This document shows positions 1 to 13,829 of a DNA stretch of 64,000 nucleotides, piece by piece. Made by a program: the position numbers and the translations under genes. The notes under the pieces were generated by a model that saw only the letters and a program-made list of their open reading frames with translations, did no database searches and was not told the origin of the DNA. The stretch's first letter is position 1; each line of letters starts with the position of its first letter. Origin of the DNA: Papio anubis (Eukaryota; Chordata; Mammalia; Primates; Cercopithecidae); contig NC_044995.1 in the NCBI RefSeq assembly GCF_008728515.1, positions 15,154,127 through 15,218,126 of the forward strand, written 5' to 3'.

Positions 1-3000
1 TCTCCCCTTCTGGATATTACGAACAATATTACATGGGGGTGTATGCTTTCTGCGATATTGGGATTAATATCATACTCTCCTCTTTTGGATAATATTAGGA
101 ACAAGATCACAGCAGTGTGTACACCCTTTTCGATATTGAGAGTAATATCTTCTTTTCCCTGCCTGCATATTAAAAACAGTTTCAAAGGAGGAGTGTATGC
201 CACCTTCAATATAGGTCGCAATATCATTTTCTCCACCGCTGAATATTAGGGACAATATCACAGGGGAGTGGACACTTCCTGCGATATTGGGAGTAATGTC
301 ATCCTCTCACCCCCTGAATATTAGAGATATTATCACAGGGCGGATGTGCACTCCCTTCCATAATGGGTGTAATATCATCCTCTTTCTTTCTGGATATAGG
401 AACAATATCACATGAGGATGTACATTCCCTTGATTTGGGGGTGTAATATCATTTTCTCCCCCTCTGGATATTAGGAACAGTATCACAGGGGGGTGTACAT
501 TCCCTGCAATATTGCGGGTAATATCGTGCTCACCCCCTCTGGATATTAGAAACAATATCACAGGAAGGGTGTATACCTTTTGCGATATTGGATGTAATAT
601 CATCCTCTTCCCCATTGCTATTAGGAATAATATCACAGGGAGGGTGTACACTCCCCTGCAATATTAAGAATAATATCATCCCTTCCCTACATGGATATTA
701 GAAATTATATCAGAGGGGTGGTGTACACTTCCTGCGATATTGGGAGTAATATCATCCTCTCGCTTTATTAATATTAGGAAAAATATCGCAGGGATGGTGT
801 ACATCCCCTGCGATTTTGCAAGTAATATCATGATCTCCCCCCACTGGATATAAGCAACAATATCACAGGGGGTTTGTACATTTTCTGCGATATTAGAAGT
901 AATATCCTCTCTCTCTTGAATATTAGGAATAATATTACAAGGGGTGGGTACACCCCCTGAGAAACTGTAATATCATTCTCGCCTTCCCTGTGTATTAGGA
1001 AAAATATCACGGTGAGTGTACACTCCCAGCGATATTGAGGGTAATATTATTTTTCCCCTTCTGGGTATAAGGAACAATATCGTGGGGGGGGGGTGTACAA
1101 TCCCTGCGATATTGGGAGCAATATCTTCTTCACCCCCTGGATATTAGAAACAATATCACAGGAGGGGTGTACATTCTCTGCGATATTGGGGGTAATATCA
1201 TCCTCTCCCTCCCCCGCTGGACATTAGAAACTATATCACAGGGGTGGTGTACATCCTCTGCGATATTAGAAGTAATATTATCCTATCCCACTGTGGATAT
1301 TAAAAACAATATCTAGGAGGGGGTGTTCACCCCTTATGACATTGGAAGTAATATCATCCTCTCATTTCCTGAATATTGGAAACAATATCACAGAGGGCGT
1401 GTACACTTCTCTGATAATGGGAGAAATATCATCTTCTCCCCCTCTGGATATAAATAACAATATCACAGGAGGGTTTACACCCCCTGCGATATTGGGTGTA
1501 ATATAATCCTCTCCTTCCCTGGATATTAGGGACAATATCACAGGCGCGGTGTACACCCCCTAAGATATTGGGCATAATATCCTCGCCTTTTCTGGACATG
1601 AGAAACAATATCAGAAGAAGGGTGTACACCCCCTGCGATGTTGAGTGTAATATCATCCTCTTTCCCCCCGGATATTAGGAACTATATCACGCGGGGGTCT
1701 ACACCCCCTGCGATACTGGGTGTAATATCATTTTCTCCCTTCATAAATATTAAAAACAATGTCACAGGGGCGGTGTACACCCCCTGCGATATTGCTCATA
1801 ATATCAACCTCTCCCGCCCTGTGTATTAGTAACAATATCACAGGGGGGTTGTACACCTTTTATGATATTGGGAGTAATATCATCCTCTCCCCCGCTAGAT
1901 ACAAGGAACAATATTACAGGGAGTAATATCGTTCTTTCTTTTACTGGATATTAGACACAATATCACAGGGGTAGTGTTAACCCCCTGCGAAATTGGGAGC
2001 AATATCCTTTTTACCCTGGATATTAAAAACAATATCACAAGAGGGTGTACACCTTTTGCGATATTTGGAGTAATATCATCCTCTCGCACCCTGGATATTA
2101 GGAACAATATCACTGGGTGGGTGTACACTCCATATGATATTGAAGGCAGTATCATCTCCTCCTCCCCTGAATATTAAGAATAATATCACGGGGGGTGGGG
2201 GGAGTGTGTACACCCCCTGCGCTATTAGGAGTAATATCACCCTTTCCCCTCTAAATATTAGAAATAATATTCCAGAAAGGGTATACACCCCCTGCGATAT
2301 TGGGAGTAATATCATCCTCTCCCCGACTGGATATTACGAACAATATTACAGAGGGCGTGTAATGAAAGTAATGTCATCCTCTCCCCCTCTAAATATTAGG
2401 AACACTATCACAGGGTGGGTGTACACTCCCTGAGATATTGAAAGCAGTATCATCCTCTTCCAGCCTGGATATTATGAACAATATCATGGGGGGGGGGTGT
2501 ACACCCCTTGCGATATTGGGAGTAATATTATCCTCTCCCTTCCTGGATACTAAAAGCAATATCACAGGGAGGGTGTTCACCCCCTTTGATACTGGAAGTA
2601 ATATTATTCTCTTTTATCCTGGATATTAGGAACAATGTCACAGGGGGTGTGTACACCTCCTACAACATTGGGAGTATTATCATCCTCTCCCCTTCTGGAT
2701 ATTAGGAACGATATCACAGGAATGTGTACACCCCCTGCGTTATTGGCGGTAATATCATCCTCTCTTTTCATTGATATTGGGAACAATATCACAGGAAGGG
2801 TGTACACTCTTCCTGCGAAATTAAGAGTAACATCTTCCTCTCCCTCCGTGGATATTAGGAACAATATCATACAGTTGGTGTACACCACCTGCGATATTGA
2901 GAGTAATATCATCCTCTTCACCCCCTGAATATTAGGAAAAATATCACAAGGAGGGTGTACACCTCCTGCGATAGTGGGTGTAATATCACCTCATTCCGCC

Positions 3001-4797
3001 TGGATATTAGGAACAATATCACATGGGGACGGGACATCCCCTGCGATATTGGCAGTAATATCATCCTCTCTCTTTCTGGATATTAGGACAAAATCACGGG
3101 GGTGTACATTCTTTGCGATATTAAGAGATTGGGGTGTACACCCTTTGCGATATTGAAAGTAATATCATCTTCTCCCCCTCTGGATATTAGGAACAATATT
3201 ACAGGGGAGGTGCACACCCACTGCGATATTAAGAATAATATTATCCTCTCCCTTCCTGGATATTAGGAAAAATATCACAAGGAGATGTACACCCTCCTGC
3301 GATATTAGAAGTAATATTATCCTCTTCATCCTTTCATATTAGGAGCAATATCTTGGGGAAGGGTGTAAACTCCCTGTGATATTGAGAGTAATATCATCCC
3401 TTTTCCCCCTATATATTGGGAACAATATCACAGGGGGTGTGTACACCCCGTGCGGTATTGCAAGTAATATCGTCCTCTCCCAACCTGGATATTAAAAACA
3501 ATATTACAGAGGGGTGTACATGCCCTGCCATATTGGGAGAAATATCATCCTTCCCCCCTCCCACCCCGGATATTAGGACCAATATTACAGAGGGAGTGTA
3601 CGTCCACTGCGATATTAAGAGTAATATTGGCCAGGGGCAGTGGCTCACGCTTGTAATCCTAGCACTTTGGGAGGCCAAGGCTGACTGATTGCCTGAGCTC
3701 AGGAGTTCAAGACCAGCCTGGACGACATGGTGAAACCCCATCACTACTAAAATACAAAAAATTAGCCGGTCGTGGCGGCGTGCGCCTGTAATCCCAGCTA
3801 CTCAGGAGGCTGAGGCAGGAGAATTGCTTGAACCTGGGAGACGGAGGCTGCAGTGAGCCAAGATCGCACCACTGCACTCCAGCCTGAGAAACAGCGAGAC
3901 TCCATGTTTAAATACATATACACACATATATTTACATAACAATATTACAGGGGTAGTGTACACCCATTGTCATATTAAAAGTAATATTATCCTCTCCCTT
4001 CCTGGATATTAGGAACAATATCACAGAGGGAGTGTACACCCCCTGCCATATTGGGAGTAAAATCATCCTTCTCCTTCTGGTTATTAGGAACAATATCACG
4101 GAGGGGTGTACACCTTCTGCGATATTGAGAGTAATATCCTGTCCTCCCCTGGAGGAGAGGAACAATATCACAGGGGTGCTGTACACCTTCTGCGATATTG
4201 GGAGTAATATCATTCCATCCCCCTCTGGATATTAAAAGCAATACTACATGGGCGGTGTACACCTTCTGCAATATTGGGAATAATATCCCATCTCCCTCTG
4301 AATATTAGGAACAATATCACATAGGGGGTGTACACCCCCTGTGATATTGGGAATAATATCATCCTCTCCCCCTGTGAATATTAAGAACAATATTACAGGG
4401 GCAGTGTATACCCCCTGTGATTCTGGGAATGATATCATCTCCCCCATTAATATTGGGAAAAATATTACAGGGGCGTTTTACATCCTCTGCGATATTTGAA
4501 GTAATATCATCGTCTCTCCCCTTAAATATTAGGAACAATATTACAAGGCAGTGTACACCCTTTGCAATATTTGGAGTAATATCATCCTCTCCCCTTTGTA
4601 TATTAGGAACAATATTATGAACAATATTATATAGGGAGTGTACACTCATGCGATGTTGGAAGTAATATCATATTCATCCACCCTGGATATTTAACACAAT
4701 ATTACAGGGGGGTGTATGCCCCCTGCAATATTGGGAGTAATATAATCGTCTCTTCTTCTGTATATTAAGAGCTATATCACAGGCGGGGTGTACACCC
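1..4797. repeat. Satellite/minisatellite array, block A (about 75-bp palindromic monomer)
   Basis: Tandem monomers of about 72-78 bp start at the window edge, so the array is open on the left. Each monomer reads roughly GTGTACACCCCCTGC, then GATATTGGGAGTAATATC, then a C/T-rich spacer of about 16 bases, then GATATTAGGAACAATATC, then ACAGGGGGTGTACAC. Both 18-base cores have the form GATATT-N6-AATATC. The two halves of the monomer are inverted copies of one another, and the junction between monomers is a near-perfect palindrome centred on TGTACA. Monomers differ by scattered substitutions and by the length of C or G runs. The array is interrupted by an Alu at 3629-3912. Open frames here are only translations of the repeat. 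I cannot name the family from sequence alone. Confidence 0.95.
3629..3912 (+). mobile_element. Alu inside the satellite array
   Basis: Full-length Alu in sense orientation, beginning ggccaggggcagtggctcac and ending in a degraded A-rich tail. It follows the monomer text gatattaagagtaatatt. It shares several private variants (attgcctgagctcagg, tagccggtcgtggc, gggagacgga) with the Alu at 7395, which indicates one insertion copied along with the array. Confidence 0.95.
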
Positions 4798-5379
4798 TGT
4801 TTGGGAAAGCTGAGTGTTTGGAGAAGCTGAGGCAGGGCTTCCATGTCTGACATAATGTAAAAAAGTCTTGGAACATGTCCGGGATCCAGGGTCTAAAACC
4901 CCTTGTGGTCTTTGGAACACCAAGCTCTGTGCTAAAGGGTGGAAGGCTACCCTGATACACCATAACCTAAGCCCAGGGCATAAAACCCCTTGTGGCTTGG
5001 ATAGAATCCAGGGCTCGTGGCTCTGGAATAGACTTGCTGGCTCCTTGCTCCTTGCTCTCCCAGGATCCATTGTATCTTGAGTTAAAAGAACCTGCTCTCC
5101 ATTATCTCATGTGCAGAACATATGTTAAACTGTCACAACTGTCAATCATGTGCTTAATGCAACATGCCCTTTTGACCTCCACCTTCTCACCACCTGTTTC
5201 TTTGTTTGATCACCAATAAATAGTCTGGGCTTCCAGAGCTCAGGGCCTTCACAGCCTCCTCACTCGCGATGGCCCCCTGGACCTACTTTCTCTCCCAAAC
5301 TGTCTTTTCTCATTCCTTTGACTCCGCCAGACTTCCGTCACCCCCACGACCTGGTGTTGGGTCCGATCACCCCCACACA
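4798..5379 (+). mobile_element. Solo LTR of an endogenous retrovirus, inserted in a satellite monomer
   Basis: A 582-bp block replaces the satellite. It starts TGTTTGGGAAAGC and ends CCCCCACACA, has a polyadenylation signal AATAAA at 5215-5220, and has no retroviral coding sequence beside it. It is flanked by CACCC at 4793-4797 and 5380-5384 (ACACCC if the boundary is read one base differently), which fits a 5-6 bp target duplication. The paralogous monomer at about 8671 lacks the insert, which confirms the boundaries. The end sequence and duplication size suggest a class II (HERV-K/HML-like) LTR; that family assignment is from memory. Confidence 0.85.
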
Positions 5380-6314
5380 CACCCTGCAATATTGGGAATA
5401 ATACCATCCTCTCCCCTCCTGAATATTAGGAATAATATCACAGGGGTGGTGTACACCCTTTGCAAAACTGGGAGTAATATCATTCTTTCCCCCCTTGATA
5501 TTAGAAACAATATCACAAGGGGGTGTACACCCTTTGCGATATTTGGGTTATTGCCATCCTCTTTTCCCCTGGATATTAGGAACAATACCACAGAGTGGGT
5601 GTACACTCTCTGTGATATTGAAAGCAGTATCATCCTCTTTTCCCCTGGATATTAGGAACAATATCACACGGGAGTGTACACCCCCTGCAATATTGTGAGT
5701 AATATCCATCCTCTCCCCCTCTGAATATTAGGAACAATATCACAGAAAGGGTGTACACCCCCTGTGATACTGGGAGTAATATCCTCTTCCCTTCTGGATA
5801 TTAGAAACAATATCACATTGAGAGTGTACATCCCCTGCAATATTGGAAGTAATATCCTTTTTCCCTCTGGATATTAGGAAAAAGATCACGGCAGGGGGGT
5901 GTACGCCACTTCGATATTGGGATTCATATCATTTATTCCTCCCCTGAATATTAGGAACAATATCATATGAAGGGTGTACACCCCCTGCGATATTGGGAGT
6001 GATATCATCCTCTCTTCCCCTGGATATTAGCAACAATATCAAAGGGGGGGTGTACACTCCCTGAGATATTGAGAGTAATACCACACTTTCCCCCTATGAA
6101 CAATATCACAGGGATGGTGTACCCCCTCTGAGATATTGGGAGTAATATCATTCTCTCCAGCCTCTGTGTATTAGGAACAATATCACAGAGGTAGTGTACA
6201 CCCCCTGTGATATTGGGGGTAATATCATCCTCTCCACCCCTGGACATTAGGAAATATATTACGGGGGGGTGTAAACCTCCTGCAAGTAATATCATTGTGA
6301 GTAATATCATTTTC

Positions 6315-6659
<345 letters not shown>

Positions 6660-7394
6660 TAGAAACAATATCAGAGGGGGGTGTACAGTTCCTGTGACAT
6701 TGGGAGTAATATTATCTTCTCTTCCCCTGGATGTTAGGAACAATATCACAGGGTGTGTACACCCCCTGCGATATTGAAAGTAAGATCATCATCTCCTTCA
6801 TTGGAAATTAGGAACAATATCACAGGGGGTGTCTAAACCTTCTGCAATATTGGTAGTAATATCATCCTCTCCCCCGCTGGATATTAAAAACAATATCACA
6901 GGAAAGCTGTACATCTGCTGTGGTATGGAGAATAATATCATCCATCCTCTCTTCCCTTGGATATTAGGAACAATATCACAGAAGAATGTACACCTCCTGC
7001 AATACTGGAGTAATATCATCCTCTCCCCCACTTGATATTAGAAAAACAACACAGATGTGCACACCCCCTGTGACTTTGGGAGTAATATCATCCAATTCTT
7101 TCTGGATATTAGGAACAATATCACAGGGTGAGAGGTGTAGGCCCCCTGCTATATTGGGAATAATATCATCCTCTTCTCCCGTGGATATTAGAAACAATAT
7201 TACAGGGGCTGTGTAGACCCTCTGCGATATTGGGAGTAATATAATCATCTTCCCACCTGGATATTAGGAACAATATCATAATGGGGGTGTACACCCTTTG
7301 CGACATTGGGAGTAGTATCATCCTCTCCCCCCCGGATATTAGGAACAATATTATGGGGGCGGTGTACACCCACTCTGATATTAAGAGTAATATC

Positions 7395-7718
7395 GGCCGG
7401 GCGCGGTGGCTCACGCCTGTAATCCTAGCACCTGGGGAGGCTGAGGTAGGCGGATTGCCTGAGCTCAGGAGTTTGAGACCAGCCTGGAAAACACCGTGAA
7501 ACCCTGTCTCTACTAAAATACAAAAAATTAGCCGGTCGTGGCAGCCTGCGCTTGTAATCCCAGCTACTCAGGAGGCTGAGGCAGGAGAATTGCTTGAACC
7601 TGGGAGACGGAAGTTGCAGTGAACCGAGATCATGCCGCTGCACTTCAGCCTGGGAAACAGAGCGAGACTCTGTCTCTTAAAAAATAAAAAATTATTTAAA
7701 AAAAAAAAAAAAAAAAAA
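7395..7718 (+). mobile_element. Alu in the satellite array, paralogue of the Alu at 3629
   Basis: Sense Alu preceded by the same monomer text (gatattaagagtaatat) as the Alu at 3629 and sharing its private variants. Its A-rich tail runs into a second Alu. AAGAGTAATATC at 7383-7394 recurs after the second Alu at 8013, marking the original target duplication. Confidence 0.95.
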
Positions 7719-8014
7719 GGCTGGGCACGGTGGCTCATGCCTGTAATCATAGCACTTTGGGAGGCCAAGGCGAGCGGATCATGAGGTCAGAAGATCGAGA
7801 CCATCCTGGCTAACACGGTGAAATGCCATCTCTATTAAAAATACAAAAAATTAGCCAGGCGTTGTGGTGGGCACCTGTAGTCCCAGCTACTCGGGAGGCT
7901 GAGGCAGGAGAATGGCGTGAACCCGTGAGGCGGAGGTTGCCGTGAGCCAAGACTGTGCCACTGCTCTCCAGATGGGGCCACACAGCAAGACTCTGTCTCA
8001 AAAAAAAAAAAAAA
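7719..8014 (+). mobile_element. Second Alu inserted in the tail of the preceding Alu
   Basis: Sense Alu beginning ggctgggcacggtggctcat directly after the poly-A of the Alu at 7395 and ending in a 15-base A tail before the satellite resumes. Block A lacks it, so it is younger than the block duplication. Confidence 0.95.
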
Positions 8015-8868
8015 GAGTAATATCATCTTCTCTCTTTCGGGATATTAGGAACGATATACCGGGGGAGTGTAGTACATCCCCTGGGATATTGGGAGTAGTA
8101 TCATCCTCTTCACCCCTGGATATTCGGAACAATATCACAGGGGGTGTACACTCCCTGCAATATTGGGAGTAATATCATCCTTCTCCTTCTGGTTATTAGG
8201 AACAATTTCACGGGGGGGTGTACACATTCTGCGATATTGGGAGCAATATTATCCCATCCCCCTCTGGATATTAGAAACAATACCCCATGTGTACACCCCC
8301 TGCGATATTGGGAATAATACCATTCTCTCCCCCCATGAATATTAGGAACAATATTACAGGGGCGTTGTACAACCCCTGCGATATTGGAAGTAATATCGTT
8401 TTCCCCCCTAAATATTAGGAACAATATCACAAGGGGGTGTACACCCTTTGTGATATTTGGAGTAATATCAACCCCCCCCCCGGATATTAGGAACAATATT
8501 ACAAAGGGAGTGTACACTCCCTGCGATATTGGGAGTAATATCATCTTCACCCACCCTGGATATTTAACACACTATTACGGAGGGGGGGAGGTTGTACACC
8601 CCCTGCGATATTAGGAGTAATATCATCTTCTCTCCCCCTGTATATTAAGAACAATATCACAGGTGGGGTGTACACCCCTGGCAATATTGGGAGTAATATC
8701 ATTCTTCCCCCCTCCTAAATATTAGGAATAATATCACAGGGGTGGTGTACACCACCTGAGATATTGGGAGTAATATCATCCTCTTCCCCCTAGATATTGA
8801 AAACAATATCGCAGCAGGGTTTACACTCCCTACGATATTGGTAGCAATATCATCCTCTCTTCCACCTG

Positions 8869-9278
8869 ATTCTCTGTAGGACACGCACAGGGACTTTGTG
8901 AGAACAACAAAGAAAGCCAAGAGGTGAGAACACAAATGTCTGCCTTTAGGAGGATGCCCAGGCCGGTGCTGGGGCAGGGAGCCTAGGAAGGCCATTTGGG
9001 TTGACAGCAGCCAGGATCTGTGTGTCCAGTAGAGGGCGACCCTTCACACTGCTGGCTTTGGAAAGACTCCTTCCATTTTACAAAAGTGTAATTAAAACAA
9101 GGCTGCCATTAGGGGTTGCTAAGGTGATGAGCTCTCGCTTCTTCTGGCTTGTGGAGGCTATGACATTCCTTGTCTCATGCCCACATATCGCATTGCCCTT
9201 TCTCCCCAAATTCAGGCTCACATCACCTTCTTGTGAACTTAATCTCTCTCTGCCTCCCCCCTTATAAAGACACTTGTA
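8869..9278. other. Non-satellite flank, no gene recognised
   Basis: Unique-looking sequence follows the array. From about 9205 it resembles the first part of an old interspersed repeat that resumes after the Alu at 9279. No supported coding region. Confidence 0.5.
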
Positions 9279-9599
9279 GGCCAGGCGCAGTGGCTCATGC
9301 CTGTAATCTCAACACTTTGGGAGGCTGAGGCAGGTGGATCACCTGAGGTCAGGAGTTCAAGACCAGCCTGGCCAACATGGTGAAACCCCATCTCTACTAA
9401 AAATACAAAAAATTTAGCCAGATGTGGTGGCAGATGCCTGTAATCCCAGCTACTCGGGAGCCTGAGGCAAGAGAATCACTTGAACCCAGGATGCAGAGGT
9501 TGCAGTGAGCCGAGATGCACCATTGCACACTCGCCTGGGCGACAAAAGCAAAACTCCATCTCAAAAAATAAATAAATAAATAAATAAATAAATATTTTT
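9279..9599 (+). mobile_element. Alu
   Basis: Sense Alu from ggccaggcgcagtgg to an (AAAT)n tail. Flanks tataaagacacttgt and tataaaggacatttgt look like a diverged target duplication. Confidence 0.95.
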
Positions 9600-9676
9600 A
9601 TAAAGGACATTTGTGATTCCATTAGGGTATAGCCAGATAATCCAGGAGAATCTCCCAACCCTGAGATATTTAACCT

Positions 9677-9971
9677 AGCCAGGCATGGTGCTGCAATCCC
9701 AGCACTTTGGGAGGCTGAGCTGGGAAGATCTACTGAGTTCAGTTCAAGACCAGCCTGGGCAACATGGTGATACCCTGTCTCTACTAAAAATACAAAAATT
9801 AGCCAGCCATGGTGGCATGAACCTGTAGTCCCAGCTACTCAGGAGGCTGAGGCGCAAGAATCGCTTGAACCCGGGAGGTAGAGGTTGTAGAGTGGAAATC
9901 ACCCCACTGCACTCCAACCTGAGCAACAGAGGCAGACTCCATCTCAAAAAACAAAACAAAACAAAAAAAGG
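9677..9971 (+). mobile_element. Alu with target duplication
   Basis: Sense Alu with a small internal deletion, flanked by tatttaacct at 9667-9676 and 9972-9981. Confidence 0.93.
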
Positions 9972-10285
9972 TATTTAACCTTATCATATATGTGAAAGCC
10001 CTTTTGCCATAGAAAGTCACTTTCACGGGTCACAAGCTATAATTCCCGTTTATGTGGGGGGCCCTTATTCAGCCCACCGCACAAGAGAAACTTCAGAATA
10101 CTCAGTCCATACACAGAAGCATTTGAATAAAAGCCTCCATTTCCTGCCTGCATGCTAGAGCATGGTAAAGTCTTTTCCTCTTATTCATACCTCCTTCTGC
10201 TGCCCCGGAAGTAGATGGGTTCCCTTGCCCCTCCCCAGCTCTGACGTCTGAAATTGGTGCCATTTTACCACATCGTACACTCATT

Positions 10286-10720
10286 GACAGGCCACTTTCT
10301 GTCAGATCGACGTAAATCCCACGTAACTTCTCTTCAGGGGTTAGTCATAACGTAACTTGGTGTGAAACCAACAAAACCGCCTATTATGTTTTCCATGGAT
10401 TCATGTATGTCATATATACAGAACAGGATCATGGAAAGTTTAGCAGAGTTGGGAGCTGATTATTTCACCCAAGAGATAGGAAAATTGCTAGAAGATAAAT
10501 TAATGGCATATGGAATGATCGAGGCGACTATCTTAAGGCTGATGTTTATGTTTCCAGTCAAGAAGATACTGGTATGTGTACTAAGGAAAACAGCTTCATT
10601 TACATGCAACCTGTTGTACATAAGAAAGCATTCTAAAGACGACATACATTTCTTCAAAAAGATTATGGGACACCAACCAAAACAAGTAAGTGTTGCTTAA
10701 TTTCTATTTATAAATCTAGG
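10286..10720 (+). other. Unrecognised AT-balanced segment with a 112-codon open frame
   Basis: An open frame runs from ATG 10362 to 10700 and is not an Alu or satellite translation. I recognise no family. The frame has a possible splice acceptor (tatatacag ending at 10420) and a good donor (CAAgtaagt near 10683). An alternative frame in the middle reads more protein-like, as a decayed exon, pseudogene or old transposon fragment would. No function is claimed. Confidence 0.25.
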
Positions 10721-10898
10721 ATGATCTCTGCATTATAGTAGGGAAATCTTAAAAGACAACATCACATACTAATGGTAAAAAGATGATGCGACATGAAAAA
10801 GTAACAGCATGAATATGTCCAATTGCTATTTGTGAATTGAAAAACTAAATTTAAAAAAAATTAGCAGATTGTGAATGCATTACTAATGATAAATTCTG

Positions 10899-11200
10899 TA
10901 TTTTTTTTTTTTTTTCTGAGACAGAGTCTTGCTCTGTCACCCAGGCTGGAATGCAGTGGCACGATCTCAGCTCACTGCAACCTCTACCTCCCGGGTTCAA
11001 GCAATTCTCCTACCTCAGCCTCCTGAGTAGCTGAGACTACAGTCATACACCAACAGGCCTGGCTAATTTTTGTATTTTTAGTAGAAACAGGGTTTCACCA
11101 TATTGTCCAGGCTGGTCTCAAACTCCTGACGTCTGGTGATCCACCCATCTCGGCCTCCCAAAGTGCTGGGATTACAGGCATGAGCCACCATGCCCAGCCC
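10899..11200 (-). mobile_element. Alu with target duplication
   Basis: Antisense Alu between aattctg at 10892-10898 and 11201-11207. Confidence 0.95.
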
Positions 11201-12865
11201 AATTCTGCAACTCATACCCATCTTTCTGCGACCACACTAAAGTTTTTCTTCCTGAATTGACGATGTTTCTGTGGTCTTACATATCACCGCAGAGCAATTT
11301 ACATCGTTAGTATTACTTTCATCTCACTAACTCCTCCTCCAGTCAAAAAAAAAAAAAAAATTGTCTTTAAGCTATGGAAATGAAGTGTTACTCAGCTGGG
11401 GTGACGTTATGTTGTGTTTCTGGGGTGACTTCCTGCTCATGTTGGGGTGAGACTGTGGGCTGTGGGCTGTGTGCTGAGGAGGAAGTCTCTCGATCTGGAG
11501 AGAACCCATTGTTGGGGAGACCTCCACGGGGCTGAGGGGCCATGAGCCTGCCCGGGTTTAGAGCACAGGATTCTGGGGTTGAATCCTAGGAATATTTGAG
11601 AACTTCTTGCCTCAGGAGGGGAAGATGCCTGGAGAATAAAGACAAACTCTGGGTGTCTTGAGGGGCATATCCTAATTTGAGAGGAATCAAACCAAGGATG
11701 GAGTAGCTATGGCCTCCTTAAAGACTGAGGTTGGGGAATAAACAGGATTCACAACGAGTTCATTGAGGAAGAAGCCATGAAGGGACAATTTTTGGTTGGG
11801 ACAGAGGAAAGCTGAAGCTCTGCAGCTGGGGAGAAAGCCCTGGCAGGGAGAAAGTGACGCTGGAGGGGCCCTGCACACTCTGAGAGGCTGGAACTTCTAA
11901 CCTGCTCCAGCACACCCATTTTCTGCAACCTTCTGCATTCTGAGCATTTGAACCCTCATTTCTCACTCCCCTTTTCTTGATTCTTCTGGGCAGCACATAC
12001 TCCAAGGTCTTCCAGGCCCTCAATTCCCGACCCCCGCTTCTGCAGTCACGGGGGACTCCAGGCACTGCAAGAATTTGAGTGGGAGCCTTGTTGCCTCTGA
12101 TTGATTTATTGGATTTTTGGAGCTCCCCGCTGTCAAAGTTTAGGGTCCTGGATGCCCGTCCTCCCCAACCTGTCCTTTCCATTCTTGGGGCTAAGCTCTC
12201 TCCCACACCTCCCACTCTGTCAGGGCCCTCGATTCCCTCCTCCTTCCCGTCCCCATGCCCAGGCTCCTATTTAGCCTCTTGCTAGGATCTGGTATTTTCA
12301 TGAACCACCAACTCACTTGGAGTCCTACTAAGGGGCAAGCAGGACTGAAGGAGGTCTTAGAGAGTGATAGTGGAGATTTTGTTTTTCCACAGCACCCCTC
12401 ATCCACCCCCACAATGCTGCCACAGCCCCACCCACACCCCTTTTTCAGAGCAAACTGCCCAAATCGCTCCCAGGTCATTGTCAGACAAAGGAAAACACCA
12501 GCCTTCACTTTGGAAACCTCTTTCCCCCATGTCTAATTCCCACCCAAGTCGCCCTGCATCTTCCTCCCTTCCCCCAACCTGATGTTCAGAACCCTCCTCT
12601 GCTCAGACACCACCTCCCACCCTCCTGCCCTCAAACTCCCTTCCTCTTTTGCAGGTTTCCTGCCTTCAGCTCCACTGCTGCCTCTGCAATATATGCATGC
12701 CCTCCACTTCCTCCTCATTCTCACAATATTCTGCCCCGGTGGAATTCTAACCTCCCTCTCCACTGTGTGCCAGCTCATCTGCTGTCCCTGATCTAACCCT
12801 TGGATGCTTGAGCCCCAAGATCTTTCTGTCTAAAAATCTATGAGCCTGGCTCCCTGAAAAGACTG
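11201..12865. other. Intergenic sequence without recognised gene
   Basis: Largely unique text, C/T-rich at about 12,160-12,800. Several open frames of 60-150 codons overlap on both strands without any recognisable domain, and none is supported as a gene. Confidence 0.5.
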
Positions 12866-12867
12866 AG

Positions 12868-12999
12868 AGGGTCGGGCATGGTGATGGACACTTGGAAGGT
12901 CGAGGTCGAGTAATCACTTGAGCCCTGGAGGTCAAGGCTGTGATTGTGCCACTGCACTTCAGTCTGGGCAACAGAATAAAACCTTGTCTCAAAAAAAAT
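12868..12999 (+). mobile_element. Alu-like monomer (FLAM/FRAM type)
   Basis: Short sense element starting gggtcgggcatggtgatgg with a single Alu arm and an A tail, about 130 bp. Confidence 0.8.
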
Positions 13000-13301
13000 T
13001 GTTTTTAATAAATAAAAATTTTAAAAATAAAGCTCCAGGCCTTCTTCCCATGGCTCTGAGTAGGCTTACAGGGGCCCTCCTTAAAGCCACTTCCTTCTCA
13101 GCTGGATCTGGGGAATCCTTCTTTCCCTTAATGAACTCATTTTCACAGGCACAATGCTCCAGAGCTCTCACTGTCTCCAGTCTCCCCTCTGCCCAGCACC
13201 CTTTCTCTCCTTGCCCTCACTCTCCACCTCTAACTTCCCACATCCCAGAGATTCTCTGGAGGCTAAAGCAACTCCATCTTGGATGCTGACCCACCATGTT
13301 C

Positions 13302-13612
13302 ACTTTTTTTTTTTCTTTTTTTGAGAGACAGAGACTCGCTCTGTTACCCAGACTGGAGTGCAGGGGCGTGATCTCAACTCACTGCAGCCTCTGCCTCCCA
13401 AGTTCAAGTGTTTCTTCTGCCGCAGCTTCCTGAGTAGCTGGGACTACAGGCACACATCACCACACCCAGCTAATTTTTTTTTCTTGTATTTTTAGTAGAG
13501 ACGGGGTTTCACCACATTAGCCAGGCTGGTCTTGAACTCCTGACCTCGTGATCTGCCCGCCTCAGCCTCCCAAAGTGCTGGCATTACAGGCATGAGCCAC
13601 TGCGCCCAGACC
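13302..13612 (-). mobile_element. Alu
   Basis: Antisense Alu, T-rich start and ...gccactgcgcccagacc end. Confidence 0.95.
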
Positions 13613-13829
13613 AGAAAGAGGATGCTCTATAGATTTTCCCCACAAGAGATGGCCTTGCAGGGCCATTCCAAAATATGTCAAAGAAATACATCTGGGGATA
13701 AAATACTTTGATTTCCTTTAGGGCATGTTATCTATTATGTGATGCCATACCAGAGTCAGGTTAGAGTCGGTTATCTTATTGCTACAAAGAGTCTGTTCCG
13801 TCAGTCTTGGGATCTCTATTATTATTCTT

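Larger units (their letters stand above)
9205..10085 (+). mobile_element. Ancient interspersed repeat split by two Alus
   Basis: Pieces before 9279, at 9600-9676 and at 9972-10085 line up with two other copies in the window (about 23,530-23,705 and 31,870-32,650). Shared words include gtgattccatt, agccagataa/acataaccca, gcccttttgccata and ttattcagccca. Both interrupting Alus show target duplications. I do not assign a family. Confidence 0.6.

Noticed and set aside
11760..12215. 151-codon minus-strand frame
   Set aside because: No recognisable domain, overlapping frames on the other strand, and no splice or promoter context that supports a gene.
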